A DNA stretch of 64,000 nucleotides. Origin: Alphaproteobacteria bacterium (GTDB taxonomy: Bacteria; Pseudomonadota; Alphaproteobacteria; Rhodospirillales; Rhodospirillaceae). A program made the translations under genes and the position numbers. Within the stretch, counting starts at the first letter, position 1. The number at the start of each line of letters is the position of its first letter. A model generated the notes under the pieces. The model was not told where the DNA came from. It saw only the letters and a list, made by a program, of their open reading frames with translations, and did not search any database. Location: positions 1 through 64,000 of the forward strand of contig JAURPI010000019.1 in NCBI GenBank assembly GCA_030835385.1. The letters are read 5' to 3'. Of this stretch, positions 1-9,670 are shown in pieces.

Positions 1-2
1 AG

Positions 3-164
3 AAAGGTGTCACCGCTGAAATGATCGAAACCTATATGCCAACAGCCGAACAAGAAGCTGAATGGCAGAAAGATCGGGATCGCTTTATCGACCTCACCTA
101 TTCGCCGCTGCTGCGCGAAGGAGACCTTCCCGTCTCCGCAGACTTCACACGCGAAAATAAGTAA
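3..164 (+). CDS. C-terminal end of an unidentified protein (partial)
   Basis: The only open frame at the left edge runs to TAA at 162-164 and gives the last 53 residues of a protein. The tail is hydrophilic and rich in acidic and aromatic residues, with no cysteine or membrane segment. It is followed by a strong intrinsic terminator, which supports it being a real gene end. The family cannot be told from this piece. Confidence 0.6.
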   Translation, partial: KGVTAEMIETYMPTAEQEAEWQKDRDRFIDLTYSPLLREGDLPVSADFTRENK

Positions 165-207
165 GTCCTATTCGCGATACTTTAAGTCTAAATGTTGGAC
201 TGGCATC

Positions 208-232
208 AAACCCCGCTTGAATGCGGGGTTTT
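208..232 (+). terminator. Rho-independent terminator
   Basis: AACCCCGC and GCGGGGTT form a perfect GC-rich stem around the loop TTGAAT, followed by a short T run. It sits 44 bases after the stop codon of the truncated first gene and should end that transcript before the TPR gene. Confidence 0.85.
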
Positions 233-294
233 GTGTACCTAGATAACGTTAGGGCTCACAGCCAAAATAGATTTCAAAAAAAGAGGACTAAGAC

Positions 295-813
295 ATGCCC
301 TTCTCAATTTCCAAATTTGTTTCTGCTGGTGCGATAGCCGCCGTTCTCATTGGCGCTTTAACCAGCCAAGCCTGGGCCATAGCCGGGGTCGACTTTCCTT
401 TGGAAGATGATCTCGACTTTACTGAGGTCCAAGAAATGATTGATGCGGGTGAGTATCAGAAGGCCATTTCTTACCTCGATTATGAGGTCATAGAATGGTA
501 CCCAGAGAATGCTGAAGCTTTGACCCTCAAAGCCTACAGCCTGCGCAGCATGGGCCGCCACGATGAAGCCATGGATACTTACAACGCAGCCCTGGCCTCA
601 GATCCAACACACAAGGGTGCTCTGGAGTATCAAGGCGAACTGTTCCTGAAGATGGGCAACCAAGCGGCCGCGGCAGAAAATTTGCAAAAATTGTCAAACC
701 TTTGCCCACGCGGCTGCGAAGCCCATGACATTCTACAAGCCGCTATTGAGCGCTTTAAGGATGGCGAAGTCAGCTGGGTACCACCCGCAAACAGAAAGCA
801 AGTCGGCGAATAA
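295..813 (+). CDS. Exported TPR-repeat protein
   Basis: A 172-residue protein with an N-terminal signal peptide (hydrophobic stretch about residues 10-28, cleavage likely after an Ala). It then has two or three tetratricopeptide repeats (about 45-140) with the usual small/large residue spacing (A..Y...G....A). Two cysteines near the C terminus (C-P-R-G-C) may form a disulfide. Such proteins are periplasmic scaffolds; the partner is unknown. A GAGGA ribosome site at about 282-286 supports the start. Confidence 0.75.
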   Translation: MPFSISKFVSAGAIAAVLIGALTSQAWAIAGVDFPLEDDLDFTEVQEMIDAGEYQKAISYLDYEVIEWYPENAEALTLKAYSLRSMGRHDEAMDTYNAALASDPTHKGALEYQGELFLKMGNQAAAAENLQKLSNLCPRGCEAHDILQAAIERFKDGEVSWVPPANRKQVGE

Positions 814-873
814 CGGCACACGTCCTGCCAAAAGCCTTCGCGCGCTCATTCGACACATTGGGGATACGACGTA

Positions 874-1293
874 ATGAAATATCTCCACACGGCCGTACGC
901 GTAACGGACCTTGATCAAGCACTGAATTTCTACTGTGGCCAAATGGGCATGGTAGAAGTACGGCGTTTTAAAGGGCATCAACGACCGTGCGACATTATCT
1001 TTCTAGCGATGCCCGGTGATGACCAAGCACAAATCGAGGTGGTCTATTACCATAATGCCGCTGATCGCGAGAAGTACGGCACCTTTAGCCACGTCGCCTA
1101 TCAGGTCGACAATATTTATGAAACCTGCAGAGAACTCATGGACAAAGGTCTGAGCCTCAACTTACCGCCGCGCGATGGTTTTATGGCCTTTGTTAAATCG
1201 CCTGACGGCATATCTTTCGAACTTCTACAGAAAGGTGGTCCTCTCCCCGTAGAAGAACCGTGGGCCTCAATGCCTGACCAGGGAACCTGGTGA
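874..1293 (+). CDS. VOC-superfamily metalloenzyme, lactoylglutathione lyase-like
   Basis: A 139-residue single-module glyoxalase-fold protein, matching the length of class I glyoxalase. The four expected metal ligands can be placed: His5 (LHTAVRV), Glu in IEVVYY, His in FSHVAY and Glu in SFELL. It also has the 'SPDG' turn before the last strand. Glyoxalase I converts the methylglyoxal-glutathione hemithioacetal; related VOC enzymes act on other substrates. Its stop overlaps the start of the next gene (GTGA), so the two are co-translated and may share a small-molecule pathway. Confidence 0.75.
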   Translation: MKYLHTAVRVTDLDQALNFYCGQMGMVEVRRFKGHQRPCDIIFLAMPGDDQAQIEVVYYHNAADREKYGTFSHVAYQVDNIYETCRELMDKGLSLNLPPRDGFMAFVKSPDGISFELLQKGGPLPVEEPWASMPDQGTW

Positions 1294-2108
1294 GTAATCT
1301 GATAAAGATCCGCAGGGGCTATGCGGATACATCATTCGGACAAATTCATTATTACGATACGGGGTCGAATGACTTGCCGCCCCTCCTCCTGCTACACCAA
1401 TCTCCTCAGGCCGCCAATATGTTCGAGGCGGCTTTGCCAATCCTGGGGGAACGCTTCCGGGCTGTTGCGATAGATACACTGGGCTACGGAAAATCAGACA
1501 AGCCGGACCGTGTTCTAGAAACGGAAGACTACGCCCAATCAATTTTGGATGTCGCAGACGCACTAGGATTGGGTCGCTTTGCAATCTGCGGCGTACATAC
1601 CGGTGCAACCTTCGCCATTCAGGTGGCGATACAAAAGTCCGACCGAGTCACTGCCGTGGCTTTATCAGCTCCACCGTTACATCCACCCTTGCCCCACCAA
1701 GGCGCCCCGCGTCGCCAACCCCGTATGAAACCGCCGCCGCCGCCGCGAGAGGATGGTAACCATCTGAGTGAGCTTTGGCAGGCGCGATGGCAGGTCGCTG
1801 CGCCGATGGACCCAAAGGCTTTCCAGAAACGATTTCTGACCGCCATCGCCACCGGCGACTCATCAATATCTGCGTATCACGCCGTCTACAAGTATGATTT
1901 GACGGAACGGATCAAGCTCATCACGTGCCCGGTCTTCATTGTCTACGGTGATAGAGACGTTGAAACGCCGAATATCGAACAGGTACTACACCTCATACCC
2001 GACGTTCCGACTCATGTTATTCCTGGCGGTAACATCTACACCATCGACGTCTGCACAGACGAATGGTGCACTGCCGTTGGCGACTTTTGTAGGCAGGCCC
2101 TCAGCTAA
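1290..2108 (+). CDS. Alpha/beta-hydrolase-fold protein with degenerate catalytic triad
   Basis: A 272-residue alpha/beta hydrolase starting at GTG within the preceding stop. The fold signals are present: oxyanion-loop region LLLLHQSP, the D-x-x-G-x-G-x-S segment (DTLGYGKSD) and the nucleophile elbow. The elbow reads G-V-H-T-G (residues 101-105), with His103 where Ser/Asp/Cys normally sits. The place of the catalytic His reads PGGNIY, with Asn248. The acid (D221/D223) is kept. A cap-region proline run (about 148-152) is encoded by CCG repeats at 1729-1747. A related subfamily with H-T-G elbows may exist; ordinary serine esterase chemistry is unlikely. Confidence 0.7.
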   Translation: MSNLIKIRRGYADTSFGQIHYYDTGSNDLPPLLLLHQSPQAANMFEAALPILGERFRAVAIDTLGYGKSDKPDRVLETEDYAQSILDVADALGLGRFAICGVHTGATFAIQVAIQKSDRVTAVALSAPPLHPPLPHQGAPRRQPRMKPPPPPREDGNHLSELWQARWQVAAPMDPKAFQKRFLTAIATGDSSISAYHAVYKYDLTERIKLITCPVFIVYGDRDVETPNIEQVLHLIPDVPTHVIPGGNIYTIDVCTDEWCTAVGDFCRQALS

Positions 2109-3395
2109 TCACTTCATTCTGAGAACGGGCATGCGATCACCAGCCGGTTCAGTCAAATCCCTCAAATCGGCCACCTGCTCTGCCGTTACCTCGGATGCAT
2201 TATTACCCCAGCCTTCTCGCATAAACGTCACAATGTCAGCGATCTGTTGATCATTAAGCGATTTGCGATACCCAGGCATACGGTAGGCATCTGGCGTGCC
2301 GTCAACGATCAAGCGGGATGAGCCATTAAGGATAATATTGATCAGTGAAGCCGGGTCTGGGTCCATGACTGGGGGATTTCCAGCCAGAGGCGGAAGGTAC
2401 GGCGGATACCCTATACCAGTATCGACGTGGCAGGATTCGCAGTTCTGCATGTACAGATTGGCACCAGAGTTGTTACGCCGCTCAGGACTGCGCAATGTCG
2501 CCAACGTTGTGTCGTCATACTTATATTCACCGTCACTATGAGCTGCGGGAAGCGAAAGAAGATAGGTCGCCATCGCGTCTAGATCGTCGTCGGTAAGATA
2601 CTGAGTGCTGTTAATTATGACTTCATCCATAGTGCCGAAGGCCGTTGAATGCATGTTGCGGCCCGTTTTCATGAAGGTCGCCAAATCATCCTGAGACCAC
2701 CGGCCCAACCCTGCTCGGTTAGACTGGGTTAGGTCTGAGGCATACCAATTATCCAAGAAAGCGCCGGCGAGATATTCTGGGCCCGATTCATCGGTTGCGA
2801 CTTCGTTCCAAGCCAGCCCCCGAGGCGTATGACAGGCACCGCAATGCCCAAGACCTTGCACGAGGTAGGCTCCACGATTCCAGGCTTCACTCTGATCCTC
2901 ATCCGCCTCATATGTTTCATCATCAAAGAACAGAACATTCCATATCGCCAACGGCCAACGGATACTCAAGGGCCACGGAATCTCACTTTCCTTGTTCTCC
3001 AGCCGTACCGCAGGCACTTCGTTCATGAAGTAGTCGTACAAAGCCGCGATATCTTCGTCAGAAATCTTTGCGTAAGACGGATAAGGCATTGCCGGATAAA
3101 GGCGATGACCATCTTGGGCGATGCCCTGTCTCATCGCATTGTCAAAATCTTCAAGCGTGTAAGTGCCGATACCTGTTTCATTGTCAGGCGTAATGTTGGT
3201 GGCATAGATGTTTCCCAGCGGGGTTTCCATTTCAAGGCCGCCGGCAAGTGCGGCTCCACCAGACTTAGTGTGGCATGCAACACAGTTAGCCGCTCGCGCA
3301 AGGTACTCACCTCTCGAGATATCCGTATCTGGCTGGGCCTGCGCCACAGCCGCAATCAAACACAACGCCCCACCGATAAAACTTGCCGTTTTCAT
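2109..3395 (-). CDS. Triheme cytochrome c, dehydrogenase electron-acceptor subunit type
   Basis: A 428-residue exported protein (Sec signal, about residues 1-20, ending AQA) with three c-type heme sites: CVACH (38-42), CGACH and CESCH. Each is followed by a Met-containing axial-ligand region. Length and three-domain layout match the cytochrome subunits of membrane-bound alcohol, gluconate or aldehyde dehydrogenases, which pass electrons to ubiquinone. No dehydrogenase subunit is adjacent in the same direction; the divergent flavoprotein at 3634 is a possible periplasmic partner by position only. Confidence 0.85.
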   Translation of the reverse strand: MKTASFIGGALCLIAAVAQAQPDTDISRGEYLARAANCVACHTKSGGAALAGGLEMETPLGNIYATNITPDNETGIGTYTLEDFDNAMRQGIAQDGHRLYPAMPYPSYAKISDEDIAALYDYFMNEVPAVRLENKESEIPWPLSIRWPLAIWNVLFFDDETYEADEDQSEAWNRGAYLVQGLGHCGACHTPRGLAWNEVATDESGPEYLAGAFLDNWYASDLTQSNRAGLGRWSQDDLATFMKTGRNMHSTAFGTMDEVIINSTQYLTDDDLDAMATYLLSLPAAHSDGEYKYDDTTLATLRSPERRNNSGANLYMQNCESCHVDTGIGYPPYLPPLAGNPPVMDPDPASLINIILNGSSRLIVDGTPDAYRMPGYRKSLNDQQIADIVTFMREGWGNNASEVTAEQVADLRDLTEPAGDRMPVLRMK

Positions 3396-3633
3396 TGTTT
3401 TCCCCAGAACTCTATTCTCCGCTCGTACGCGGCTCTCAGGCTGATGTTAGAGTAGACGGAGGCCGAGGCCAAGACAGGCCACTCTATGATCACAACACTG
3501 GCGGGTTGGTTGGTGTCCTAGACCTAAATCACTGGTATCGGCATACTCCAGCCAGATAGAATAGAAGCAGTATTAACCAAGGATTGCGGACTAGACCGGC
3601 AAGAATAAACAGATAAAGAGAGCATCCATCGCA

Positions 3634-5130
3634 ATGAAAAGACGACAATTTATGGGAACGTTAGCCGCAGCATCCGTGGCATCAACCGCTGTATCACGTA
3701 AATCTGAAGGGAATGAGTCCGTGGACTGGGATTTTATTATCGTTGGCGCTGGCACCGCCGGGCTACCCGCCGCAATTTTCGCCTCACGCAGAGGGGCCCG
3801 TGTTCTTCTTATTGATGCGGCCGAATCTGTTGGCGGCACCCTTCACATGGCCAATGGACAAGTCGCGGCAGCTGGATCCAGAACACAAGACGCCAAGGGG
3901 ATTATCGATACCCCCGATGCTCATTATGAAGACGTTATGCGGGTCACCCGTGGCTTGGCAGACCCAGATGTCGTGCGCAGAACGGTGGATGAAGCTCCGG
4001 ATACGATAAACTGGTTACTCGACAACGGACTAACCCCCCTACCTGATCATCCGGTGACCGGCTCTGACCCAGGTCGGCCGACGTATACAACTGCGCGGTA
4101 TATTTGGGGCAAGAATAATGGGCGCGACATACTTGCCGTAATTGTCAAAGAACTGGAGCCTGAGTTGGCAAGCGGTCGTGTCGTCACTCAGCTGGAAACC
4201 GAAGTTACGGAACTCATTACCTCAGACTCAGGGGCTGTCGAAGGCGTGAAGGCTAGGTCATCTGAAGGCGAACACACCTTCCGTGGTCGTCACATCCTGA
4301 TTACCACGGGCGGCTATGCCATGAGCCCAGAAGTATTTGAACGCATGGTGGGTGAACCTGCCTATGCCGCTGGTGCCTACCCCAGTAATCTCGGCAAAGG
4401 CCTTGAACTAGCCACCTCTGTTGGTGGTGTTTTGCGTGGTCATGAACTCCATCGCGCTGGTACTGGCTCAATTCTCACCAACGATGAATTCCCGGCAAAG
4501 CCTTATGGTCGTTTCAATACAGACCCCCTGCAACGCCCCCCCTGGGAAATATGGGTCAATAATCAAGGGCAGAGATTTATTCGCGAAGATGAGCCGTTTG
4601 CTGAAACGCGCGCATCAGCTTTGGTAAAACAGGATAAGTTCCGCTACGCCATTGTTTTTGACGATCAGATTCTACGTTCTGCACCGAGCGGCTTGGCTTC
4701 GTGGACCGATGAAGAGTATCACGCCCACTTCAACGATCATCCGATGTTCTTTAAGGCAGATACGTTGAAAGAGCTTGCTGAAAAAGCCGGTATAGATTCC
4801 GACGGTCTAGCGCAGACTGTTTCGGAGTATAACGAGAGCGTCTCATCTGGATCTGACTCCTTCGGACGCGAGTATATGCCGCGTAAGATCATGACTGGAC
4901 CGTTCTATGCGGTTATTCACCTTGGCAGTTCAGCGACTTCTTCGGTTGGCATCGTAGTCGACAAAGATATGCGTGTGCTTAAGAAGGATGGATCCCCAAT
5001 TTTAAACTTATACGCTACGGGTGAAGTTCTTGGCAGTGGCTCGACCTTAGGCCACGTCTTCACTCCGGGAATGATGTTGACACCAGCGTTGTCTATAGGG
5101 AGGTGGCTAGGCATGACATTGCCTGTATAA
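3634..5130 (+). CDS. Tat-exported FAD-dependent oxidoreductase (fumarate reductase/ketosteroid dehydrogenase-like)
   Basis: A 498-residue flavoprotein. It begins with a twin-arginine signal (KRRQFMG then an Ala/Ser-rich core), so it is probably folded before export. The FAD-binding dinucleotide fold follows (VGAGTAGLPAA, with LLIDAAESVGG at the second strand). The C-terminal FAD site is GHVFTPGM near the end. This is the FAD_binding_2 family: fumarate reductase flavoprotein, tricarballylate dehydrogenase and 3-ketosteroid delta-dehydrogenases. The substrate cannot be named. It may pass electrons to the divergent triheme cytochrome. Confidence 0.8.
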   Translation: MKRRQFMGTLAAASVASTAVSRKSEGNESVDWDFIIVGAGTAGLPAAIFASRRGARVLLIDAAESVGGTLHMANGQVAAAGSRTQDAKGIIDTPDAHYEDVMRVTRGLADPDVVRRTVDEAPDTINWLLDNGLTPLPDHPVTGSDPGRPTYTTARYIWGKNNGRDILAVIVKELEPELASGRVVTQLETEVTELITSDSGAVEGVKARSSEGEHTFRGRHILITTGGYAMSPEVFERMVGEPAYAAGAYPSNLGKGLELATSVGGVLRGHELHRAGTGSILTNDEFPAKPYGRFNTDPLQRPPWEIWVNNQGQRFIREDEPFAETRASALVKQDKFRYAIVFDDQILRSAPSGLASWTDEEYHAHFNDHPMFFKADTLKELAEKAGIDSDGLAQTVSEYNESVSSGSDSFGREYMPRKIMTGPFYAVIHLGSSATSSVGIVVDKDMRVLKKDGSPILNLYATGEVLGSGSTLGHVFTPGMMLTPALSIGRWLGMTLPV

Positions 5131-5141
5131 GGCAATTTTTT
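5118..5141 (+). terminator. Intrinsic terminator overlapping the stop codon
   Basis: ATTGCC (5118-5123) and GGCAAT (5131-5136) form a stem around a 7-base loop and are followed by TTTTT. The TAA of the upstream flavoprotein gene lies in the loop, so the last codons and the terminator share sequence. Confidence 0.75.
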
Positions 5142-5381
5142 AGCATCCAAGATAACAGCCGCCACTATATTGATGAGATGCTGGTAATGCTTGCGCGATC
5201 ATTTTGTATGTATTTACTCTCTTAATGTCAGAGGACAAAAAGTAATAATGTTTGCATTCGCATTGCAAAATACAGTGATTGGTTCTCGTCTTTTGTGAGA
5301 GTTGCATGACGTACCGCTTCATTACTTTCATCCAAACGTGCTAGCTTCTTAAAGTCAAAGTCAACCATCTATCTAAGAAGT

Positions 5382-6440
5382 TTAGGTTACTAAGTTATCC
5401 GCCTTTATGAGCGCTTCCTCTAAGTCACCAGCATAACCATCCGCGCCTATATGTTGCCATAGGCTTGGCGACTCTTTCAGGCCATTCCCTCCAATCATAA
5501 TTTTAACTGCACTACCGCACTCCTCACGAATACAGCTGATGGTTTTCTTTAGACTAGTTAATTGAGTGGTAAGACCAACTGACAATAGGACGATATCTGC
5601 ATCAAAATATTTTACAGCTGAAGGCAGCTCTGAGCGAGGCATATCTGCCCCGAGAAAAATAGTCCTCCAACCTTCACATTCCATCAGATATGCAATGGCT
5701 CTTAGTCCAATATCGTGGACATTACCAGCTATCGAGGCTGCAACAGCTGTGTGACCCCTATCACTTTTGCGATTAGCACGCACAGCAAGAACGGCCATTA
5801 ATCGCTCAGTTGTCGCAGATACCAAGTGCTCTTCAGCTACAGTCAATTGGTTTATGTGCCACAGACGACCTACTTCCGTCTGCGCGGGCAAAAGTACCTT
5901 TAAGAAAATATCTTTTACGGAAAAGCCATCGTCGAGAGCATCTATTACCAATTGCATACTGGCCCAGACGTTCCCAGCAATCACCATCTGCAGATAATGT
6001 AGTGCTAACCTATCGAGGGGTATGCTTGGATCAAGCTCAGACTCCCAGGCCAGCGTTGTATCCGTCATAAAAGCTTTAGTGGCCTCGCTAAGGCACAAAA
6101 GCACCTCTTCAACGTGACTTTGAGGGATGAGTGACTCTATGCTTATTTTTAGGCTTTGTAGCGCAACTTGAAGATGATCCGTATTCAGGTCTCTCGACGC
6201 CATTGCCTGGTTGGCCCATTGAAGATTAGTAGAAAAGATTTTAGAGGAGCCCAACGCAATGGACTCTGAAAGGTCTGCTACTCGGTCAGAAAAGTGATCT
6301 TGCCAAAGCTCTTGCGAATCACTGCCGTACAAATCTCTGAGATCTGGATGATTGTTGAGAAAATGTTTGGTGGCCATCTCCGCAATTTTTTTACCATTCT
6401 CGGCCAGTGTTTCCGAAGCTTGAATATTTCTCTCAATCAT
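5382..6440 (-). CDS. Cobalamin-binding sensor-like protein (CarH/LitR photosensory module, no HTH)
   Basis: A 352-residue protein. Residues about 140-225 form a helical cap and about 228-350 a Rossmann-type B12 domain. It carries the AdoCbl photoreceptor signature W-x9-E-H (W194, E204, H205), the cobalt-ligand motif V-H-D-I-G (H242) and the later S-V-G-L and I-G-G elements. In CarH these residues bind adenosylcobalamin and sense light. The MerR winged helix is absent. Residues 1-130 are instead an unrecognised, mostly helical domain, so the output must be through another protein or a non-DNA target. The start overlaps the RND stop (ATGA), so it is translationally coupled to the pump. A plain B12-carrier role (as in corrinoid methyltransferases) is the main alternative. 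Confidence 0.8.
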   Translation of the reverse strand: MIERNIQASETLAENGKKIAEMATKHFLNNHPDLRDLYGSDSQELWQDHFSDRVADLSESIALGSSKIFSTNLQWANQAMASRDLNTDHLQVALQSLKISIESLIPQSHVEEVLLCLSEATKAFMTDTTLAWESELDPSIPLDRLALHYLQMVIAGNVWASMQLVIDALDDGFSVKDIFLKVLLPAQTEVGRLWHINQLTVAEEHLVSATTERLMAVLAVRANRKSDRGHTAVAASIAGNVHDIGLRAIAYLMECEGWRTIFLGADMPRSELPSAVKYFDADIVLLSVGLTTQLTSLKKTISCIREECGSAVKIMIGGNGLKESPSLWQHIGADGYAGDLEEALIKADNLVT

Positions 6441-9400
6441 TTATCCGCATCCGACAAGTCTGCTGATTTTGAGAATGCTGGGTCTGTTTTTGTAAGTGCT
6501 CGGTTATTCAGCGCATACACGATGTCTCCGGGTTTGTATGAGCCCACCCACGTAACCAGCCCACTAGTAACCCTAGTTAGTTTTTTGTTGGCATTCTCTA
6601 TCCCGACAAGAAAGGCCGGTAGTACAAAGAGCACAATCGCGGTTCCGAATATCAGTCCGAAACCAATAGAAATAACCATAGGTTTAAGGAATTGAGCATC
6701 TTCAGATGTTTCAAATAACAGAGGAAGGACCCCAGCTACGGTGGTCACCGATGTCAACAAAACTGGCCTTAGTCTGCGGCAGCCAGACTCAATGGCAGCT
6801 TCCGCTGCTTTCATGCCCTGCTCTCGTAATTCTTTAAAAACTGTAACTAAGATAATGGAGTCATTTATCACTATGCCAGAAAGGCCAAAAAAACCGAAGA
6901 TGGATAACATCGTAACATCGAAGCCCAACAGCCAATGGCCGAAGATAGCGCCCACCAAACCAAATGGGATGATGCTCAAAACGGCTAATGGCCATATGTA
7001 TGACGCAAATACCCAAGCCAAGATGATGTAGATAAGGATCATTGCTAAGGGCAGTGCTAATCCAAGGCCGCCTGTTGTTTCAGCCTGATTCTCTGCTTGC
7101 CCTCTAAATGTTGCAGCAATCCCATACCGAGCAGTTAAGTCAGGCAGTAATGTCCGAGAAATTTGAGCGCGCAGGGCATTAGCATTATTTTGCTGGGGGT
7201 CTACATCGCCTGTAACACGCACTGCCAGCAGACCATCACTGTGTTTGAGCGCGTCGAACCCACGCTTATATGTTAGTTGAGCGACATTTGAGAGAATGCC
7301 TGTCTGCTTTCCTGGCAACAATATTGGGAGCGTTTCTAGAGAACTCAAATTATCACGTTCATTTTCAGCCAACCTAATTCTTACTTCAACTTCCTCGCCT
7401 TCGTCTTGAAAGATTTGCACCAATTCACCGTCGAAGTTGGCCCTCAACTGTTCACCAAGGTTTTGCGCATTCAACCCAACCGCTCGGCCGACAGGTGACA
7501 GCTCAAAAATGAGTTGTTCTTTACCAAAAGTGGTATCATCCCGCACTCCACTAACACCTTTGAACTGGCTCAGTGTTTCCTGCAAGTCTAGTGCGGCGGA
7601 TTTTAGGGTTCCAGGATCTTCTCCTGTCATCTGTATGTCGATATCAGACCCGGGAGGGCCTCCTCTTGAATTAAGAATTAAGAAAGACTCCAGACCGGGT
7701 ATTTGAGAAACCTTAGCGCGCCAGGCTCGAATTAATTCTGCGTTACTCCAGCTTCGAGAATCTGGCGGAGTAAGTTCTACATTGATTTGTCCGACGTTAG
7801 ATCCCGTCGACCCGCGGCTTTGACGTCCTGATGTCACAACCACCAGGCGAATAATATCTTCACCAGAAGCCTGCTCTGCTGCATAAAGCCCGTCTACCGC
7901 TTGACTAAGAAAGTCTTGAACCCGCTCTTCCGGCGACCCCGCAACGAACCGGGCGTTAGCTGTGACCGTTGTACCATCAGGCTGCGGGAAAAATGAGAAA
8001 CCAACAAGGCCTCCACCCAACAACCCAATAGTCATTATAAAACCTGCTATAGCCGTGCTTAGAACAATCCCTAAATTGGATACCGACCAATCTACTGCTG
8101 ACCTAAACCTACCGTCCTTGAATTTAGCAAAATTAACCTCAATGAAACGCCTATATTTAGGCATAGGGCGTTCAGCCGTGCCCATTAGCGAGTGTTTAAG
8201 GTGCCCAGGAAGAACGATGAAGCACTCAATAAGCGATGCAATGACAACACATATTACGATCAGAGGTATCGCAAATAATATAGTGCCAGTAGTTCCGCCA
8301 AGAGTGATGAGCGGTAAAAATGCAGCAACAGTCGTTAATGATGCTGCTGTAACCGCAGGAAACATTCTCATAGCCGCCTGCTCCGCAGCTGCAGCAGGGC
8401 CTAAGCCCTGGTGGTAGAGGGTCACAGCCTCCTCGCTAACCACTATGGCATCGTCAACAATTATGCCGAAGGTCATGACAAGAGCGAAAAGTGTCATGAC
8501 ATTTATTGTGCCGCCGAACAGGTACAAAGCCATCAAAGCGGCTAAGATAGATACAGGGATTCCAACGGATACCCAGAAGGCGACCCGACCATTAAGAAAT
8601 ATGAAAAGCACTACTAGAACCAAGGCCAAGCCAGAGAGTGCATTCTCAACCATCAGATCTATCCGCTCATCGACCGTCTTCCATTGTTCTGCGTATATAT
8701 CGATGTTCACATTGGGTGGCAGGTTGGGCTCAGTCTGATCTACCCAAGCCTTAAGCCTTTCAGCCACCCGCAACGAGTCCTCTTTCTCCGAACGGCTGAT
8801 AGCGATTTCAACAGCAGGCCGGCCATCAACAAAGATATTGGTTTGCTCAGGAAGTTGTTTCCGAACAATCTCCGCAACGTCTCCAAGGCGCACAAAACCG
8901 CCTTGCTCGTCGGCAAGAATCGGAAGACGGTCGAACCCCTCCACCGACCGCACTTGGTCAAGACTTCTCAATTGGCGCGCTACATCTCGTTCTCCAATAG
9001 TTCCAGCTGGAACATCGAGGCTAGCACTGCGAACGCGACCAGCGATATCACGAAGCGACAAACCAAGATCACCCAGCCTTTGCGCTGACAATTCGATGGA
9101 TATCTCTTCTTGTGGGAGACCAGAGATTTCTAAACGAGACAAGCCACGGGACCTCAATTCCCTCTCAAATGTCTTCACCAGCGGACGAAGTTGTTCTAAA
9201 TCCGCCCCGCTAACAACCAACTTTGCTACAGGCTCACTTCTGCTCAGCAGAGACGTCGTAGGCTTCTCCGCTGTCACAGGAAGGTTTCGGACTTGAGCCA
9301 CGATATCTTTAACCTGGTCGAGCGCGCGTCCCATATCCGCGCCTTCTGGAAATTCAAGATTGACTTGAGACAATCCATCTCTTGAAGTTGAATTGACGGA

Positions 9401-9637
9401 TCTTAGTTCATCTAGACCAAGCAGTTGGTCCTCAAGTGGTTGCGTAATTGACGACTCTACATCTTCCGCCGAACTGCCGGGCCACACCACCTGAATAGCG
9501 ATGACGTTTAATTGAAAGGTGGGCATGACCTGTCTGGTTAATTGTCCAGTTGCCCAAATTCCAGCTAAAATCATCACTACCATAGCGAGGTTGGGAGCTA
9601 CAGGATGTCTGACGAAGTTCTTTATGATCGCGTTCAT
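6437..9637 (-). CDS. RND efflux transporter, inner-membrane subunit
   Basis: A 1066-residue protein of normal RND length with the expected 1+5+1+5 membrane layout and two large periplasmic loops. The proton-relay acidic pair is in TM4 (IVDDAIVVSEE, about residue 400). The duplicated second half has the FFGLSGIVINDSIILV segment. It lacks the usual F-F-R/P-R start of hydrophobic-amphiphilic pumps and resembles the AcrB/CzcA-like 'efflux RND transporter permease' group common in marine bacteria. It works with the fusion protein encoded just upstream (33-bp gap); no outer-membrane TolC homologue is in the window. Confidence 0.9.
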   Translation of the reverse strand: MNAIIKNFVRHPVAPNLAMVVMILAGIWATGQLTRQVMPTFQLNVIAIQVVWPGSSAEDVESSITQPLEDQLLGLDELRSVNSTSRDGLSQVNLEFPEGADMGRALDQVKDIVAQVRNLPVTAEKPTTSLLSRSEPVAKLVVSGADLEQLRPLVKTFERELRSRGLSRLEISGLPQEEISIELSAQRLGDLGLSLRDIAGRVRSASLDVPAGTIGERDVARQLRSLDQVRSVEGFDRLPILADEQGGFVRLGDVAEIVRKQLPEQTNIFVDGRPAVEIAISRSEKEDSLRVAERLKAWVDQTEPNLPPNVNIDIYAEQWKTVDERIDLMVENALSGLALVLVVLFIFLNGRVAFWVSVGIPVSILAALMALYLFGGTINVMTLFALVMTFGIIVDDAIVVSEEAVTLYHQGLGPAAAAEQAAMRMFPAVTAASLTTVAAFLPLITLGGTTGTILFAIPLIVICVVIASLIECFIVLPGHLKHSLMGTAERPMPKYRRFIEVNFAKFKDGRFRSAVDWSVSNLGIVLSTAIAGFIMTIGLLGGGLVGFSFFPQPDGTTVTANARFVAGSPEERVQDFLSQAVDGLYAAEQASGEDIIRLVVVTSGRQSRGSTGSNVGQINVELTPPDSRSWSNAELIRAWRAKVSQIPGLESFLILNSRGGPPGSDIDIQMTGEDPGTLKSAALDLQETLSQFKGVSGVRDDTTFGKEQLIFELSPVGRAVGLNAQNLGEQLRANFDGELVQIFQDEGEEVEVRIRLAENERDNLSSLETLPILLPGKQTGILSNVAQLTYKRGFDALKHSDGLLAVRVTGDVDPQQNNANALRAQISRTLLPDLTARYGIAATFRGQAENQAETTGGLGLALPLAMILIYIILAWVFASYIWPLAVLSIIPFGLVGAIFGHWLLGFDVTMLSIFGFFGLSGIVINDSIILVTVFKELREQGMKAAEAAIESGCRRLRPVLLTSVTTVAGVLPLLFETSEDAQFLKPMVISIGFGLIFGTAIVLFVLPAFLVGIENANKKLTRVTSGLVTWVGSYKPGDIVYALNNRALTKTDPAFSKSADLSDADK

Positions 9638-9670
9638 AAGTGTTTATGTGTCCCATTCACTGTGACAAGA

